DNA of 64,000 bases, taken from an uncultured Poribacteria bacterium (GTDB taxonomy: Bacteria > Poribacteria > WGA-4E > WGA-3G). Position numbers and translations under genes: made by a program. The DNA is taken from positions 5,000,217 to 5,064,216 of the forward strand of contig OX639992.1 of assembly GCA_951828515.1 (NCBI GenBank), in the 5' to 3' direction. The notes beneath the pieces are model-generated. The model made no database searches. It saw nothing but the letters and a program-made list of their open reading frames with translations, and had not been told where the DNA came from. Positions 27,216-35,883 of the stretch are shown here, in pieces. Position 1 is the stretch's first letter; the number at the start of each line of letters is the position of its first letter.

Positions 27216-27670
27216 ACTTTGCTGAGGCAGTTCAGGGGACTCCCGAACTTGCCGAATGTCTAAGAGCTGGGTTACAGGCGTTGGGTTCAAATCGCCGTAA
27301 AATCAGTGTGGATTCAACACGCAACTTGACAGGAAGTGTTGATATAGATGCTTGTCTCACAAGACGTTATCCGAATGCACCTCGTTGGGATTACGCATTT
27401 GGCTATAAGGACAGGGTTTACTATGTTGAGGTCCATCAAGGTCGCACGGGTGAGATGGCAAACGTCATCGGAAAATTAGATTGGTTAAGACAATGGCGCG
27501 CACGTTCGGCAACAAACCTTGAAGGTTTGAAACATCGGAGCACTTATCATTGGATTTCCACCGGAAGAATCGATTCAGCATTTGCCAAAAATAATAGATA
27601 TCGCAGAATTTTGCGTCAAAAGAGCATTTTTGGACCTGATCCTATATTGAACGCGGATGTTGTTTTGTGA
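27212..27670 (+). CDS. PD-(D/E)xK-like small protein paired with the ATPase
   Basis: 152 aa from a GTG at 27212 that overlaps the ATPase stop (GTGA), with GGAGGG 7 nt upstream; a GTG at 27197 is also possible. Asp60 in APRWDYAFGY and Glu73 in VYYVEVHQ fall on two adjacent strands, spaced like PD-(D/E)xK nucleases, with His75 in place of the usual Lys. An upstream Glu lies in TPELAECLRAGLQAL. I do not recognise a named family. Translation coupling implies a joint function with the ATPase. Confidence 0.65.
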   Translation: MNFAEAVQGTPELAECLRAGLQALGSNRRKISVDSTRNLTGSVDIDACLTRRYPNAPRWDYAFGYKDRVYYVEVHQGRTGEMANVIGKLDWLRQWRARSATNLEGLKHRSTYHWISTGRIDSAFAKNNRYRRILRQKSIFGPDPILNADVVL

Positions 27671-27699
27671 ACATATCGCTACCGAAAAAGGAGAAAAAG

Positions 27700-28803
27700 A
27701 TGACAACGTATCGAGCAGGTGTAATCGGTTTAGGTCGTATGGGAAGTACTTTCGACGATGAAATCACACAAGGCGGTTCGATCTTTCTACCGTATTGCCA
27801 CGGTCCAACGTACCATGCTGCACCGAATGTAGAACTGGCGGCGGGTGCTGACCTACACGCCGAGCAAGCCGCAATTTTCGGTGAGCGGTGGGGGCTGAAC
27901 TCTGACCATATCTACAGCGATTATCGCGAAATGCTGGAGAAGGAAAATCTCGACATCGTCAGTGTCTGCACGACGGCACGGATACGGTCGACCATTGTGC
28001 AAGATGTGGCGCGCTCCAGTGTCAGAGCGATCTGGGCAGAAAAACCGATCGCGCTCAGTCTCGCCGAAGCGGATACGATGGTGGAAACCTGTCGAGCAGA
28101 AGGTGTCGCACTGGCGATCAATTGTGCACGACGTTGGAATCCGTTCTTTAGCGAAGCCCGAAAACTTATTGACGAAGGCGAAATCGGTGATGTTCTTCAG
28201 GTAACAGTCTATGCCCAGTGCGGACTTTCACATAACGGCAGTCATGCCATCGACATCTTGCGGTACATGGCAGGTGGAAACGTAGAATGGGTTTTCGGTG
28301 AAATGGAATCCGATGAAGCCGCCGCGGGTGAAAGTGACCTGCAGGGAAACGGCTACCTCGTTTTTGACAATGGCGTGCGTGCGTATTTGCGGAGTACATC
28401 GTGTGGCGCGGCACCGTGGGAGGTCGATGTCATCGGTACAACGGGACGTATTCGTTCTGTCAATAACGCCGAAACCTTCGAGTTGATTCGTGTGATTCCG
28501 GGTGGACGGCGCGGACGCGGCGTACCTGCACAGTGCCCATTTCCGATCCCCGTACGGATGCAGGGAATGGGACTGACAATCGTTGAAGATCTCATTAACG
28601 CCATTGAGAACGGAACTTCTCCGAAGTGTTCGGGAGAAGATGGACGTGCTGCGCTGGAGGTAGCAATGGCACTTCGGGAGTCACATCGCCGTGGTGGTGT
28701 AAAAGTGGAGTTACCGATCGAAGACCGGAGCCTCCAGATCCTCTCCTCAGAGATTCAAAATGACGACACACCGGCTCGAGTTCGGCGATTACAGGCGCGC
28801 TGA
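27700..28803 (+). CDS. Gfo/Idh/MocA-family oxidoreductase
   Basis: 367 aa from ATG 27700, preceded by AAGGAGAAA. The Rossmann motif GVIGLGRMGSTFDDE begins at residue 6. The conserved EKPIALSLAEAD (around residue 118) is the family's cofactor-binding EKP motif. A C-terminal alpha/beta domain follows with the catalytic region RRWNP and HAIDILRYMAG. It uses NAD(P) to oxidise or reduce a sugar, inositol or derivative. It starts 29 bp after the nuclease-like gene but is probably unrelated to it, belonging with the carbohydrate genes downstream. Confidence 0.92.
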   Translation: MTTYRAGVIGLGRMGSTFDDEITQGGSIFLPYCHGPTYHAAPNVELAAGADLHAEQAAIFGERWGLNSDHIYSDYREMLEKENLDIVSVCTTARIRSTIVQDVARSSVRAIWAEKPIALSLAEADTMVETCRAEGVALAINCARRWNPFFSEARKLIDEGEIGDVLQVTVYAQCGLSHNGSHAIDILRYMAGGNVEWVFGEMESDEAAAGESDLQGNGYLVFDNGVRAYLRSTSCGAAPWEVDVIGTTGRIRSVNNAETFELIRVIPGGRRGRGVPAQCPFPIPVRMQGMGLTIVEDLINAIENGTSPKCSGEDGRAALEVAMALRESHRRGGVKVELPIEDRSLQILSSEIQNDDTPARVRRLQAR

Positions 28804-28882
28804 TAGAAGATGTCTATTTGTTTGTCAGGTTACGCGCAGATTTTCGGTCATTCTGTGTGCGTTTCTTAAAATCGGACGCGTA

Positions 28883-29026
28883 GCCTGCAACAACGGCGCA
28901 GGCGGGTACTTAGAAAGGCACATCAAAATCTAAACTTGCGTCGTTCTCCCGCAAGGTATAATTAAAAATAGGAAGGCACATCAAAATCTAAACTCGTGCC
29001 GTTCTTCCGCAAGGTATAATTAAAAA
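28883..29026 (+). repeat. Composite leader repeat before the PhyH gene
   Basis: Hairpin GCCTGC-N9-GCAGGC at 28883-28903 is followed by two tandem units of about 58 bp (from AGGCACATCAAAATCTAAAC). Each unit ends in CCGCAAGGTATAATTAAAAA (28949-28968 and 29008-29027). The start codon at 29028 directly abuts the second. Confidence 0.85.
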
Positions 29027-29027
29027 C

Positions 29028-29846
29028 ATGAAACCAGCAGATTATGCGTTTTTTAGAGAAAATGGCTACGTCTCACTCGGTAAGATTCTGAGCGATACCG
29101 AGGTTGAGCATTTTGTTCATAGTTTCGATCGGGACCGCACTGAAGTTGAAGATCACTGGTATCGTATCGGACATTACCAAACCGTGAATTGCGATGCACT
29201 TCTGACTTCACCTGAATTCGACAATGTGGTTCGGCATCCGATCGTCATGGATTGCCTACACACACTGATGGGCAATCCTCCTTGCTTTTCAGAAATCTGC
29301 ATCCGACACATGGCACCGTATGATGGTGAACTGAATCGCGGCTGGCATCGAGATGGTCCCAGGCACTGGCTTGAACACCCGTTGCGTATTGGGTTCATAC
29401 AGTTGATGCTGTACCTGACCGATGTTGATGAAACGACACACTGTTTCTCATTATCACCGGAATCAGTGGAAGCGGAGATTCTCGAAACAGACGAACAGTT
29501 GGCGCGTGGCGGAATTGTTAATTTGTACGGACCCGCTGGGACAGCCATACTCTTCAATATCGGTGTTTTACACACCGCTACGACCCGTCCGACTCAGGAA
29601 GAACGCAAGACGGTACAAGTCTATTACGGGCACCCGAACCGTCGGTACTTGAGCGAGGATTCGATTATACCTGTCGAACTTTGGCGAGACCATTCAGATC
29701 CTGAGGCGCGTGCCTTTTATAGCGTCTTCAACAACAAGACGCGCGACTACCTTGAACACACGGATTCAACGGGTGAATTGCTGTTTGAGGACACTTTGGC
29801 ACTCCTTCGCGAACTGGATGTCAAGCACCGCAAGCGCCCGCAGTGA
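29028..29846 (+). CDS. Phytanoyl-CoA dioxygenase (PhyH) family protein, copy A
   Basis: 272 aa, an Fe(II)/2-oxoglutarate oxygenase fold. The iron triad is visible as HRD (His107, Asp109 in GWHRDGP) and a distal His in LHTATTRPTQEERKTVQ, with the Arg that binds 2-oxoglutarate nearby. The N-terminal FFRENGYVSLGKILSDTEVEHF is typical of the family. Such enzymes hydroxylate diverse small molecules, and the substrate is unknown. The start codon follows the repeat leader with no other ribosome site. Confidence 0.88.
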   Translation: MKPADYAFFRENGYVSLGKILSDTEVEHFVHSFDRDRTEVEDHWYRIGHYQTVNCDALLTSPEFDNVVRHPIVMDCLHTLMGNPPCFSEICIRHMAPYDGELNRGWHRDGPRHWLEHPLRIGFIQLMLYLTDVDETTHCFSLSPESVEAEILETDEQLARGGIVNLYGPAGTAILFNIGVLHTATTRPTQEERKTVQVYYGHPNRRYLSEDSIIPVELWRDHSDPEARAFYSVFNNKTRDYLEHTDSTGELLFEDTLALLRELDVKHRKRPQ

Positions 29847-29878
29847 ATTGGTGACGGTCTGCTGCGTACTGTTAACGC

Positions 29879-31024
29879 TTAAGACTCTGAGTCCGTCAAA
29901 ACCTCCGCCTGCACTGGATCTATATAGCATTGATAATGCCGTTCGACATCTGCCTCCGGTGTAACACCTGCATGGACGTAGACCGCAAATCTCAGACGGA
30001 AACGGTCATCTTCTAATTCATCAGGGGGATGGTGAAGGATGCTCATCTGTTCCTGCACAGCAATTTCCCCGAAAAGTCCCGGATGTTCAGCGTTTTCTGG
30101 GTGATCAAACAGCGCGATACCAGCCACCCCATCTCCCACTGTGCCTCCGAGATCACACCACCGCGCCCGTTGATGATGCACCACTGTTCTGCCAATCTGT
30201 CCTTCAGAATTTTCAACATGCCCTTTCTCCGGGATACCCATTGACGGGTTCAAACGCGCCACAAAGAGGAATTGCCGATCACCGATATCCAACGGCGGAG
30301 TGGTTTCGTGAGTAATTTCCAGCAACCGCCGCGTATTGCTTCCGTACCATACCCGAGCAGTCCGCGTTTCTGTCATGATAACTTCACCATCTCCCTTGAC
30401 ATGGATCAGGTCTTCGACAAATTCGGCGTAGACGTTTCCTTCAGTGATTCGGACAAAGCGTTGGTGCAACATCTTCCCGCAGGGTCCATAAGGGGGTTCA
30501 TCCCAATCAGACCAGATGTTCGCTGACCCACCTTCACCGTGCCCTCCGTAGGCGAGGTAGAGCCCTGTGTGATGCGGATGGTCGCCGCCACCAGCCCCGC
30601 GAACCACAGTCCCATGATTTCCGTTCAGAGGCCAAAAGTAAGGCTTCCAGACACCGAGAAAGTTGTAGCGTGCAAATAACGCGTCATCGGCAGAAATAAG
30701 CAAATGCGCGGGTTTCTGTTCGATTTGATAACGGGCTTTTGGTAGTGGCTTATGGATCTGTCGGATCGCATAATATGCCGATGTCCCCGCCGGAAGTTCG
30801 CTTGTCTGCCATGCAAGTTCACGGAGCGTCGGCTCGAATTGACATGGGACATCCTCTTCGGAGACATGGCCGTCTGCATCAGCTGTGGACATCGCAAGTC
30901 CTGAAATCCCTTCCTGCCAATCGGGAAAGTAACGTTTCGGCTTGAAACGCATGCGGACGAGATCGTTGTCTCGCGTGACCGAACCCGTCTCAATTTTGAT
31001 GATTGCATTTCGATTTTTTGTCAA
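29879..31024 (-). CDS. DUF6807 (PmoA-like) family protein, long form
   Basis: 381 aa from a TTG start at 31024 behind AGGAG. The C-terminal 280 residues correspond to the family, with FWPLNGNHGTVVRGAGGGDHPHHTGLYLAYGGHG (histidine-rich) as the core motif. The N-terminal 90 residues resemble a beta-rich extension. It lies downstream of a PhyH gene on the same strand and converges with another. Joint occurrence with oxygenases and a sugar-type oxidoreductase suggests carbohydrate or small-molecule catabolism. The function is not known. Confidence 0.75.
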   Translation of the reverse strand: MTKNRNAIIKIETGSVTRDNDLVRMRFKPKRYFPDWQEGISGLAMSTADADGHVSEEDVPCQFEPTLRELAWQTSELPAGTSAYYAIRQIHKPLPKARYQIEQKPAHLLISADDALFARYNFLGVWKPYFWPLNGNHGTVVRGAGGGDHPHHTGLYLAYGGHGEGGSANIWSDWDEPPYGPCGKMLHQRFVRITEGNVYAEFVEDLIHVKGDGEVIMTETRTARVWYGSNTRRLLEITHETTPPLDIGDRQFLFVARLNPSMGIPEKGHVENSEGQIGRTVVHHQRARWCDLGGTVGDGVAGIALFDHPENAEHPGLFGEIAVQEQMSILHHPPDELEDDRFRLRFAVYVHAGVTPEADVERHYQCYIDPVQAEVLTDSES

Positions 31025-31142
31025 TGATTAACTCCTGTTCGCTTCACAGTGAAATTGTTCAACCTACCAGCACAAATCGCACATCTCTTGCACGACAGAC
31101 ACATCTGATTGACGCAATTCGTTTGGAAGTTGTTCTACATTT

Positions 31143-32363
31143 CTACCAACTCCGAATAAAGTCCTCTACCTCGAAATTCACTGGCATATCCGTCAGTTGA
31201 TAGCGCATTACACGAGATGCTCTGTCTGGAACAGATCGGGCAATTTCTGCCTCGATTTTCGCGTATAGCGTCGAAAACCGTTTCCAGATACTTTCGGCAT
31301 CTTCGGCGGAAAAACGATCCGAGAAATCCTCATAGAGATGGAAATTGAGTCGGTGCGCAGAGATTGCACCGATGCGTTTTTCAATCGAAAGTTTACTGAC
31401 TTCCGGGTCTTTGAGTTTACGGACTTTATCCGCTAATTTTGAGAGGAATACAACCGCGACCATGCGTTCTTCTTCACCCGGGTGCAGCTTTGCCAATCCA
31501 TTTCGACAAGCATCAGCATCTTTGTTGCGGATGGCATGGAAGGTTGATTCAATCAGATCGCTCTGCTGCTGCTGAAGTTGGAAGAAATGTTCAAATTGAG
31601 AGCGAGCCTCAGCCGGAAGATGCTGTGTAAATCCCATATTCCAATAAAAGTGGTCAACGATCGGATACGAATCTCCCCCGAAAGCGCGATATCCGAGGTG
31701 AACCGTCCGTCGCAATTTTGTGCTATAATTGCTGCCCCAGTGCAAGCCCATGTGGCTATAGACGACCCCATCTCCTGCTGACAGTTCGATTGGAATCCCA
31801 CCCGGCATCGGCTCCTGTGGGCGTGATAATAGGTGTTGATATTCTTCTGGAGTATTTGGACGGCAGTAGCTTCTCGGCACGAGCCAGAATACGCTATCAT
31901 CGTAAAGCGGGATGTTCCACTGAACGTAGCCTGGTCCATTTTTAACATAATCCATCTGCATCCCCTTCAGCGGTGCCTGTCCCGTTGGGTCAATATCACG
32001 ATGCCAACTCGCCGGACCGTGATCTTGCACAGGATTACACATCAGCGCCATCAGTGTGATCGCTGCATCGGGTGCTCTCATGAGTTGTTGACTCACACCG
32101 AGGGTATTCTCATGCAGACAAAATTCCACGGTATCCGCGGTCTCTGCGTCAACGACTTCGTCGAAAAACACTCTCGGTTGTGCACTCGTTGTCCAAACGC
32201 CTCCGGGTTTCTCTTCCGGTTTCCGTTCGCGTGCCCAGACTCCTTTTTGCTTCTCAACGAGGGTTTCAAAACTCGTTCTCAACGTTTCCAGTTGATCAGG
32301 TGGAACAACCTGTCGCAGCACGATATAACCGTCATCAATGAGTTGTTGTGGATCTACCTTCAT
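31143..32363 (-). CDS. Phytanoyl-CoA dioxygenase (PhyH) family protein, copy B
   Basis: 406 aa, longer than the usual 270-300. The N-terminal DDGYIVLRQVVPPDQLETLRTSFE, iron motif SWHRDIDP (His-x-Asp) and distal His in SHMGLHWGSNYSTKLRRTVHLGYRAF are all present, so it should be active. The C-terminal 130 residues are a helical extension (EHFFQLQQQQSDLIESTFHAI) that I do not recognise. It is probably co-transcribed with the DUF6807 gene 118 bp downstream. Confidence 0.86.
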   Translation of the reverse strand: MKVDPQQLIDDGYIVLRQVVPPDQLETLRTSFETLVEKQKGVWARERKPEEKPGGVWTTSAQPRVFFDEVVDAETADTVEFCLHENTLGVSQQLMRAPDAAITLMALMCNPVQDHGPASWHRDIDPTGQAPLKGMQMDYVKNGPGYVQWNIPLYDDSVFWLVPRSYCRPNTPEEYQHLLSRPQEPMPGGIPIELSAGDGVVYSHMGLHWGSNYSTKLRRTVHLGYRAFGGDSYPIVDHFYWNMGFTQHLPAEARSQFEHFFQLQQQQSDLIESTFHAIRNKDADACRNGLAKLHPGEEERMVAVVFLSKLADKVRKLKDPEVSKLSIEKRIGAISAHRLNFHLYEDFSDRFSAEDAESIWKRFSTLYAKIEAEIARSVPDRASRVMRYQLTDMPVNFEVEDFIRSW

Positions 32364-32504
32364 TGTCAGTTCCCATTTCTAAAAATAGAGTTTAGTAAAA
32401 CCACCCGAAGGTTCAGTCCTTTGGAAGGTTTCTATTTTACCCTGGACTTCTGTCAAGAAATGAACATAAAAAGAACCGCTTATGTTGTCTGAATTTGACA
32501 ATCA

Positions 32505-33308
32505 TTAATGATAAAATTGCGAGGTTTTAATCCGCCCCCAGGTGAGACTCAACTTCCCGATGGGCTGGACAGTTAAACCCTCTGACTCAAAGTTCTGCTT
32601 GATTTCTTCCGGTGTTAGTACTTTCTTATAGATGCGCACTTCGTCCACCGCACCTATCAAGTATCCATCAGTGTTGCCATCTTGAGCGATGTTCCAGTTC
32701 GTTTCACCGCCGCCTAAATTACCGGACATTGCCTCCTCCTCTTTGACGAGGACGCTATCGACATATACCTGTGCCTTATCCTCTTCGCGTGTTGCCACCA
32801 CATGGTGCCATTTGCCATCGGCGTAGTCCTCATCGGTTATCCACGCTTTTCTGATGTTGTTGGCTTGCTCGGTATAGTATCGGAGTTGTCCGGTATCCTG
32901 ATTAAAGCCCAACCGAAAGAAATGATCGAAGAAATTCGTTTTATTTGTCAGGAGATATTGCCAACCGACGCGACTGTTAGGGGTTTTCAAAAACCACACT
33001 TCATACGACGCTGGTTTCTCCCCGATATTGAAAATGATCGGCAGCTCCACACAATCCGGTTTTCCACCAAAATTGAGTGCTTCTCCGAGATGCCCTTCAA
33101 TGGACTCCGGCTCACCGACGATTGTTCCATCCTTACCGCCAACGATATCTTTAACCGTATCGCCGGCGGTGTCGTTTTTGTCAAGTGTGTAATAACTCAC
33201 TAAGCCGTCCGTGACGACTTGAGCCTCCACCCCAATAATTAAGGTGACAGTACAGACAAGGATACAACTGATTTGAATTGCCCACCAATTTAGACGTTTC
33301 GGTTTCAT
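32505..33308 (-). CDS. Secreted LamG/concanavalin A-like domain protein with C-terminal tail motif
   Basis: 267 aa from the ATG at 33308, chosen because GGAG lies just before it; an ATG four codons upstream lacks one. The signal peptide (WWAIQISCILVCTVTLIIGVEA) is followed by a LamG domain (about residues 30-230): DGLVSYYTLDKNDTAGD, HLGEALNFGGKPDCVEL, GKWHHVVATREEDKAQVYVD and AVDEVRIYKKVLTPEEI. It ends in GKLSLTWGRIKTSQFYH, a tail shared in pattern with two other secreted proteins here. Role probably glycan or surface binding. Confidence 0.88.
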   Translation of the reverse strand: MKPKRLNWWAIQISCILVCTVTLIIGVEAQVVTDGLVSYYTLDKNDTAGDTVKDIVGGKDGTIVGEPESIEGHLGEALNFGGKPDCVELPIIFNIGEKPASYEVWFLKTPNSRVGWQYLLTNKTNFFDHFFRLGFNQDTGQLRYYTEQANNIRKAWITDEDYADGKWHHVVATREEDKAQVYVDSVLVKEEEAMSGNLGGGETNWNIAQDGNTDGYLIGAVDEVRIYKKVLTPEEIKQNFESEGLTVQPIGKLSLTWGRIKTSQFYH

Positions 33309-33421
33309 AATTGTCTCCATTTTTCCAGTATAGCGATACGATGTGGAAAATTAACGGATACCCTCTGAATCGCGTTTATCACATTTCGATTGTCGCCATA
33401 ATGGCAAATATGAGGAAGATT

Positions 33422-33479
33422 GTCAATAAAAAAATCAAACTGATTTTTGATTGACTTGTGTGTCCAAAACTGGTATCCT
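33422..33479 (+). promoter_or_regulatory. Promoter with palindromic operator before the alpha/beta hydrolase gene
   Basis: The inverted repeat GTCAATAAAAAAATCA-AAC-TGATTTTTGATTGAC (33422-33455) overlaps the -35 box TTGACT (33451-33456). A 17-bp spacer and TATCCT (33474-33479) follow. It is nearly the reverse complement of the palindrome at 21030-21060, with identical placement relative to the promoter. Confidence 0.75.
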
Positions 33480-33518
33480 CATAACAACGCATTAATATCA
33501 TTAAATACAGGGATAGAA

Positions 33519-34403
33519 ATGTCCCAAGAGCAAGTACTTCTGATTAATAGTGTTCGACTTTGGACAGCCGTTCAAGGTACAGGGCTACCGATGGTGCTTT
33601 GTCACGGCGGTCCCGGTAGTTACGACTATCTCGGACCCGTCGCCGATATGGTTCCTGACTTATGTCAGATTGTCCGATACGATCAACGTGGAAGTGGTCG
33701 CTCACAATTGGTAGGTCCCTACGACGTATTCACATTTGTTGATGATTTAGAGGGATTGAGAAGGCATTTCAATTTTGAACGTTGGATTGTTGGGGGGCAT
33801 TCATGGGGTGCGGGACTCGCTTTGGCTTATGCAGTTAGGTTTCCAGTTCGGACGTCAGCAGTTCTTCACATTGCAGGTACAGGTATTGATGACCGATGGC
33901 ACGATGAATATCGCGAAAATCGGTTGAATGCACTCAGGGAAATAGAACGTGAAGAATATCAACGTCTGCGTGCACAAAGGGAACACGTTGAGGGTTCTGA
34001 ACAGGAACGAATATTAGGCAGACTTCGCACTTTAAGTCGCATGACAGATGTATTTGATCCGAATCAAGTTGACAACCTTCCAAGTTTTGATGAATACCCT
34101 GTGAGCAATGAAGCGAACGAGAAGGTCGGCGCAGACTGGAAGAATTACACCAGAGATTCAAGATTCCGGCAATCGGTTTACAATCTGTCCATGCCTGTTC
34201 TCTTCCTTCATGGTGCCTGCGATCCGCGTCCGAGTCACTTTATAGAGACACTTGCCTCCAAGCTCCCTCGTAGTACGTTTGCATCGATCCCCGAATCGGG
34301 ACACTGTCCTTGGGTAGAGAAACCCGATGAAGTGAAAGCATCACTCAGGCAGTTTGTAGTAGATTACGTAATTAAGGAGACAGTAGGAGCAAGTAGACTT
34401 TAG
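33519..34403 (+). CDS. Alpha/beta hydrolase (proline iminopeptidase-like)
   Basis: 294 aa from ATG 33519, with GGGATAG upstream. The oxyanion motif HGGPGSYDYL and nucleophile GGHSWGAGLA are present, as is DQRGSGRS, a signature of S33 prolyl aminopeptidases. The catalytic Asp lies in HGACDPRPSHF and His in ESGHCPWVEKP. It likely hydrolyses an amide or ester in the cytoplasm. Its promoter carries the palindrome described at 33422-33479, so it may be under dedicated repressor control. Confidence 0.85.
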   Translation: MSQEQVLLINSVRLWTAVQGTGLPMVLCHGGPGSYDYLGPVADMVPDLCQIVRYDQRGSGRSQLVGPYDVFTFVDDLEGLRRHFNFERWIVGGHSWGAGLALAYAVRFPVRTSAVLHIAGTGIDDRWHDEYRENRLNALREIEREEYQRLRAQREHVEGSEQERILGRLRTLSRMTDVFDPNQVDNLPSFDEYPVSNEANEKVGADWKNYTRDSRFRQSVYNLSMPVLFLHGACDPRPSHFIETLASKLPRSTFASIPESGHCPWVEKPDEVKASLRQFVVDYVIKETVGASRL

Positions 34404-34463
34404 GAGAAAATAAAACGATATAAGTGGATACACCACTCTATTAATAGCACGGGAGGTCAACAG

Positions 34464-34970
34464 ATGAAACCGAGATTGAGCATCCTTATTCTATACGCAG
34501 GTATACTTGTGTCTTTACCCTTTGTCGGTTGCGGAGTCGTTATGCCAGAGGGTGAATATGAGGCACCGCAGTTGCCAAAATCCGAACTCGCCACTATCAA
34601 AATTGACCCAGAGGGAGGCTGGTTGCAACGGTATCACCTAATTGTGTTCCGAATTGATGGTAAGTTAGCCGTGAGTAAAAATATTGAGGCGCGTGAAGAG
34701 GTCTCTATTGATGACGAGATTCTGGTCACGCCAGGGAAGCACGATATGTCATTGCTCGTTGTATACGAATCTTTTCATGAGGATACACCGAGTGACCGCC
34801 AAGTTGTGTCGAGGTTTTCTGCTGATGTAGAAGCCGGCAGCACCTATTTTCTAACAGGGGAGTTGCGTAGTGAATTCAGCCTGAAGAGTAAACTGGTCGA
34901 TACAAATAAAGATAAAGTCGTCAGCAAACCAAAGCGTTTCATTCCATTTGAATTTAGTGGTTCATTATAA
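34464..34970 (+). CDS. Hypothetical lipoprotein
   Basis: 168 aa with GGGAGG upstream. The signal ends in the lipobox VGCG (LPFVGCGVV), Cys near residue 23, so the mature protein is membrane-anchored. The rest is a beta-rich domain (ATIKIDPEGGWLQRYHLIVFRIDGK, GKHDMSLLVVYESF, STYFLTGEL) with no family I can name. It lies between the hydrolase and PhyH genes on the same strand. Confidence 0.7.
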   Translation: MKPRLSILILYAGILVSLPFVGCGVVMPEGEYEAPQLPKSELATIKIDPEGGWLQRYHLIVFRIDGKLAVSKNIEAREEVSIDDEILVTPGKHDMSLLVVYESFHEDTPSDRQVVSRFSADVEAGSTYFLTGELRSEFSLKSKLVDTNKDKVVSKPKRFIPFEFSGSL

Positions 34971-35010
34971 GTAATTCTAAAATTGACCACAGTTTGAAAT
35001 AGGAGACAGT

Positions 35011-35883
35011 ATGCTAATTCGCGGTGAGGACAGTGCGATTAATCTGCCTTCTACACTGACAGAAGAGGAAAAGTGGCACTACGATCTGTTTGGTTACCTG
35101 ATACTTCGGCAGGTGGTATCGCCAGCTGAGGTTGAACGGATGCTTGAGATAGCGAATAGGTGGTTTGCAGATCCCGAAACCGTACCTGAACTGGTGAATG
35201 TCACTCAAGACGAATATAGTGGTGTCCTGAACAACGTTCAGTACGGCGATCGGATTTTTGAACGGCTATCGCTTAATGAGGAGGTCCTACGGGTTGTGAT
35301 GGGCTTGATGTGGAATCGTCCACGGCTTTTTAATTGCGCGCTCGTCTTACAGAAGCAACGTCCTATTCCTGAAGGTGAAAAGGAGAGGCTTCATCGCGAT
35401 ACCAGCGGTTTTGAATTCCCCGACGGATTCCATAATCCACATAACGACTACCAAGCTGGGAACGGACAAATCTACAGCAACTTCGTCAACACCGCCATAA
35501 CGCTTGTCGATGTGCCGAAGGACAACGGTTTCATGTGTATCCCCGGCACGCATAAATCGAGAATCAAGTTTCCTGCGACGCTTGACATCGACAATGAGTG
35601 GGCACCCGCAATCACCTTTGAGTTAAAGGCAGGGGATTGTCTCGTCTTCTCGCCGCGCCTGATGCACGGCGCGAAATTCTGGAAAGCCGATTACCCACGC
35701 CGAGTCGTCTTCAATCGGTATCAATTCAGTTTCTATTTCAATGAAAACTATAACCTACCGATAGAAGCGCATCGACACTGTATCTCTAACGACGAATATG
35801 AATTGGAATCGATCCAGCGAAACGAAAAGGGGTTTGTCAAACGGATCCTCAAAAAACTGGAGACCGGAGAGGAACTATGCTGA
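35011..35883 (+). CDS. Phytanoyl-CoA dioxygenase (PhyH) family protein, copy C
   Basis: 290 aa with AGGAGA upstream. The iron triad is intact: His128 and Asp130 in RLHRDTSGF, distal His in LMHGAKFW, and Arg in YPRRVVFNRYQ. The N-terminal motif EEKWHYDLFGYLILRQVVS is shared with the next gene, which overlaps it by seven bases. The two are clear paralogs (ITLVDVPKDNGFMCIPGTHKS against VSLVDVPPGNGFACIPGSHKS) and may form a functional pair. Confidence 0.88.
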   Translation: MLIRGEDSAINLPSTLTEEEKWHYDLFGYLILRQVVSPAEVERMLEIANRWFADPETVPELVNVTQDEYSGVLNNVQYGDRIFERLSLNEEVLRVVMGLMWNRPRLFNCALVLQKQRPIPEGEKERLHRDTSGFEFPDGFHNPHNDYQAGNGQIYSNFVNTAITLVDVPKDNGFMCIPGTHKSRIKFPATLDIDNEWAPAITFELKAGDCLVFSPRLMHGAKFWKADYPRRVVFNRYQFSFYFNENYNLPIEAHRHCISNDEYELESIQRNEKGFVKRILKKLETGEELC

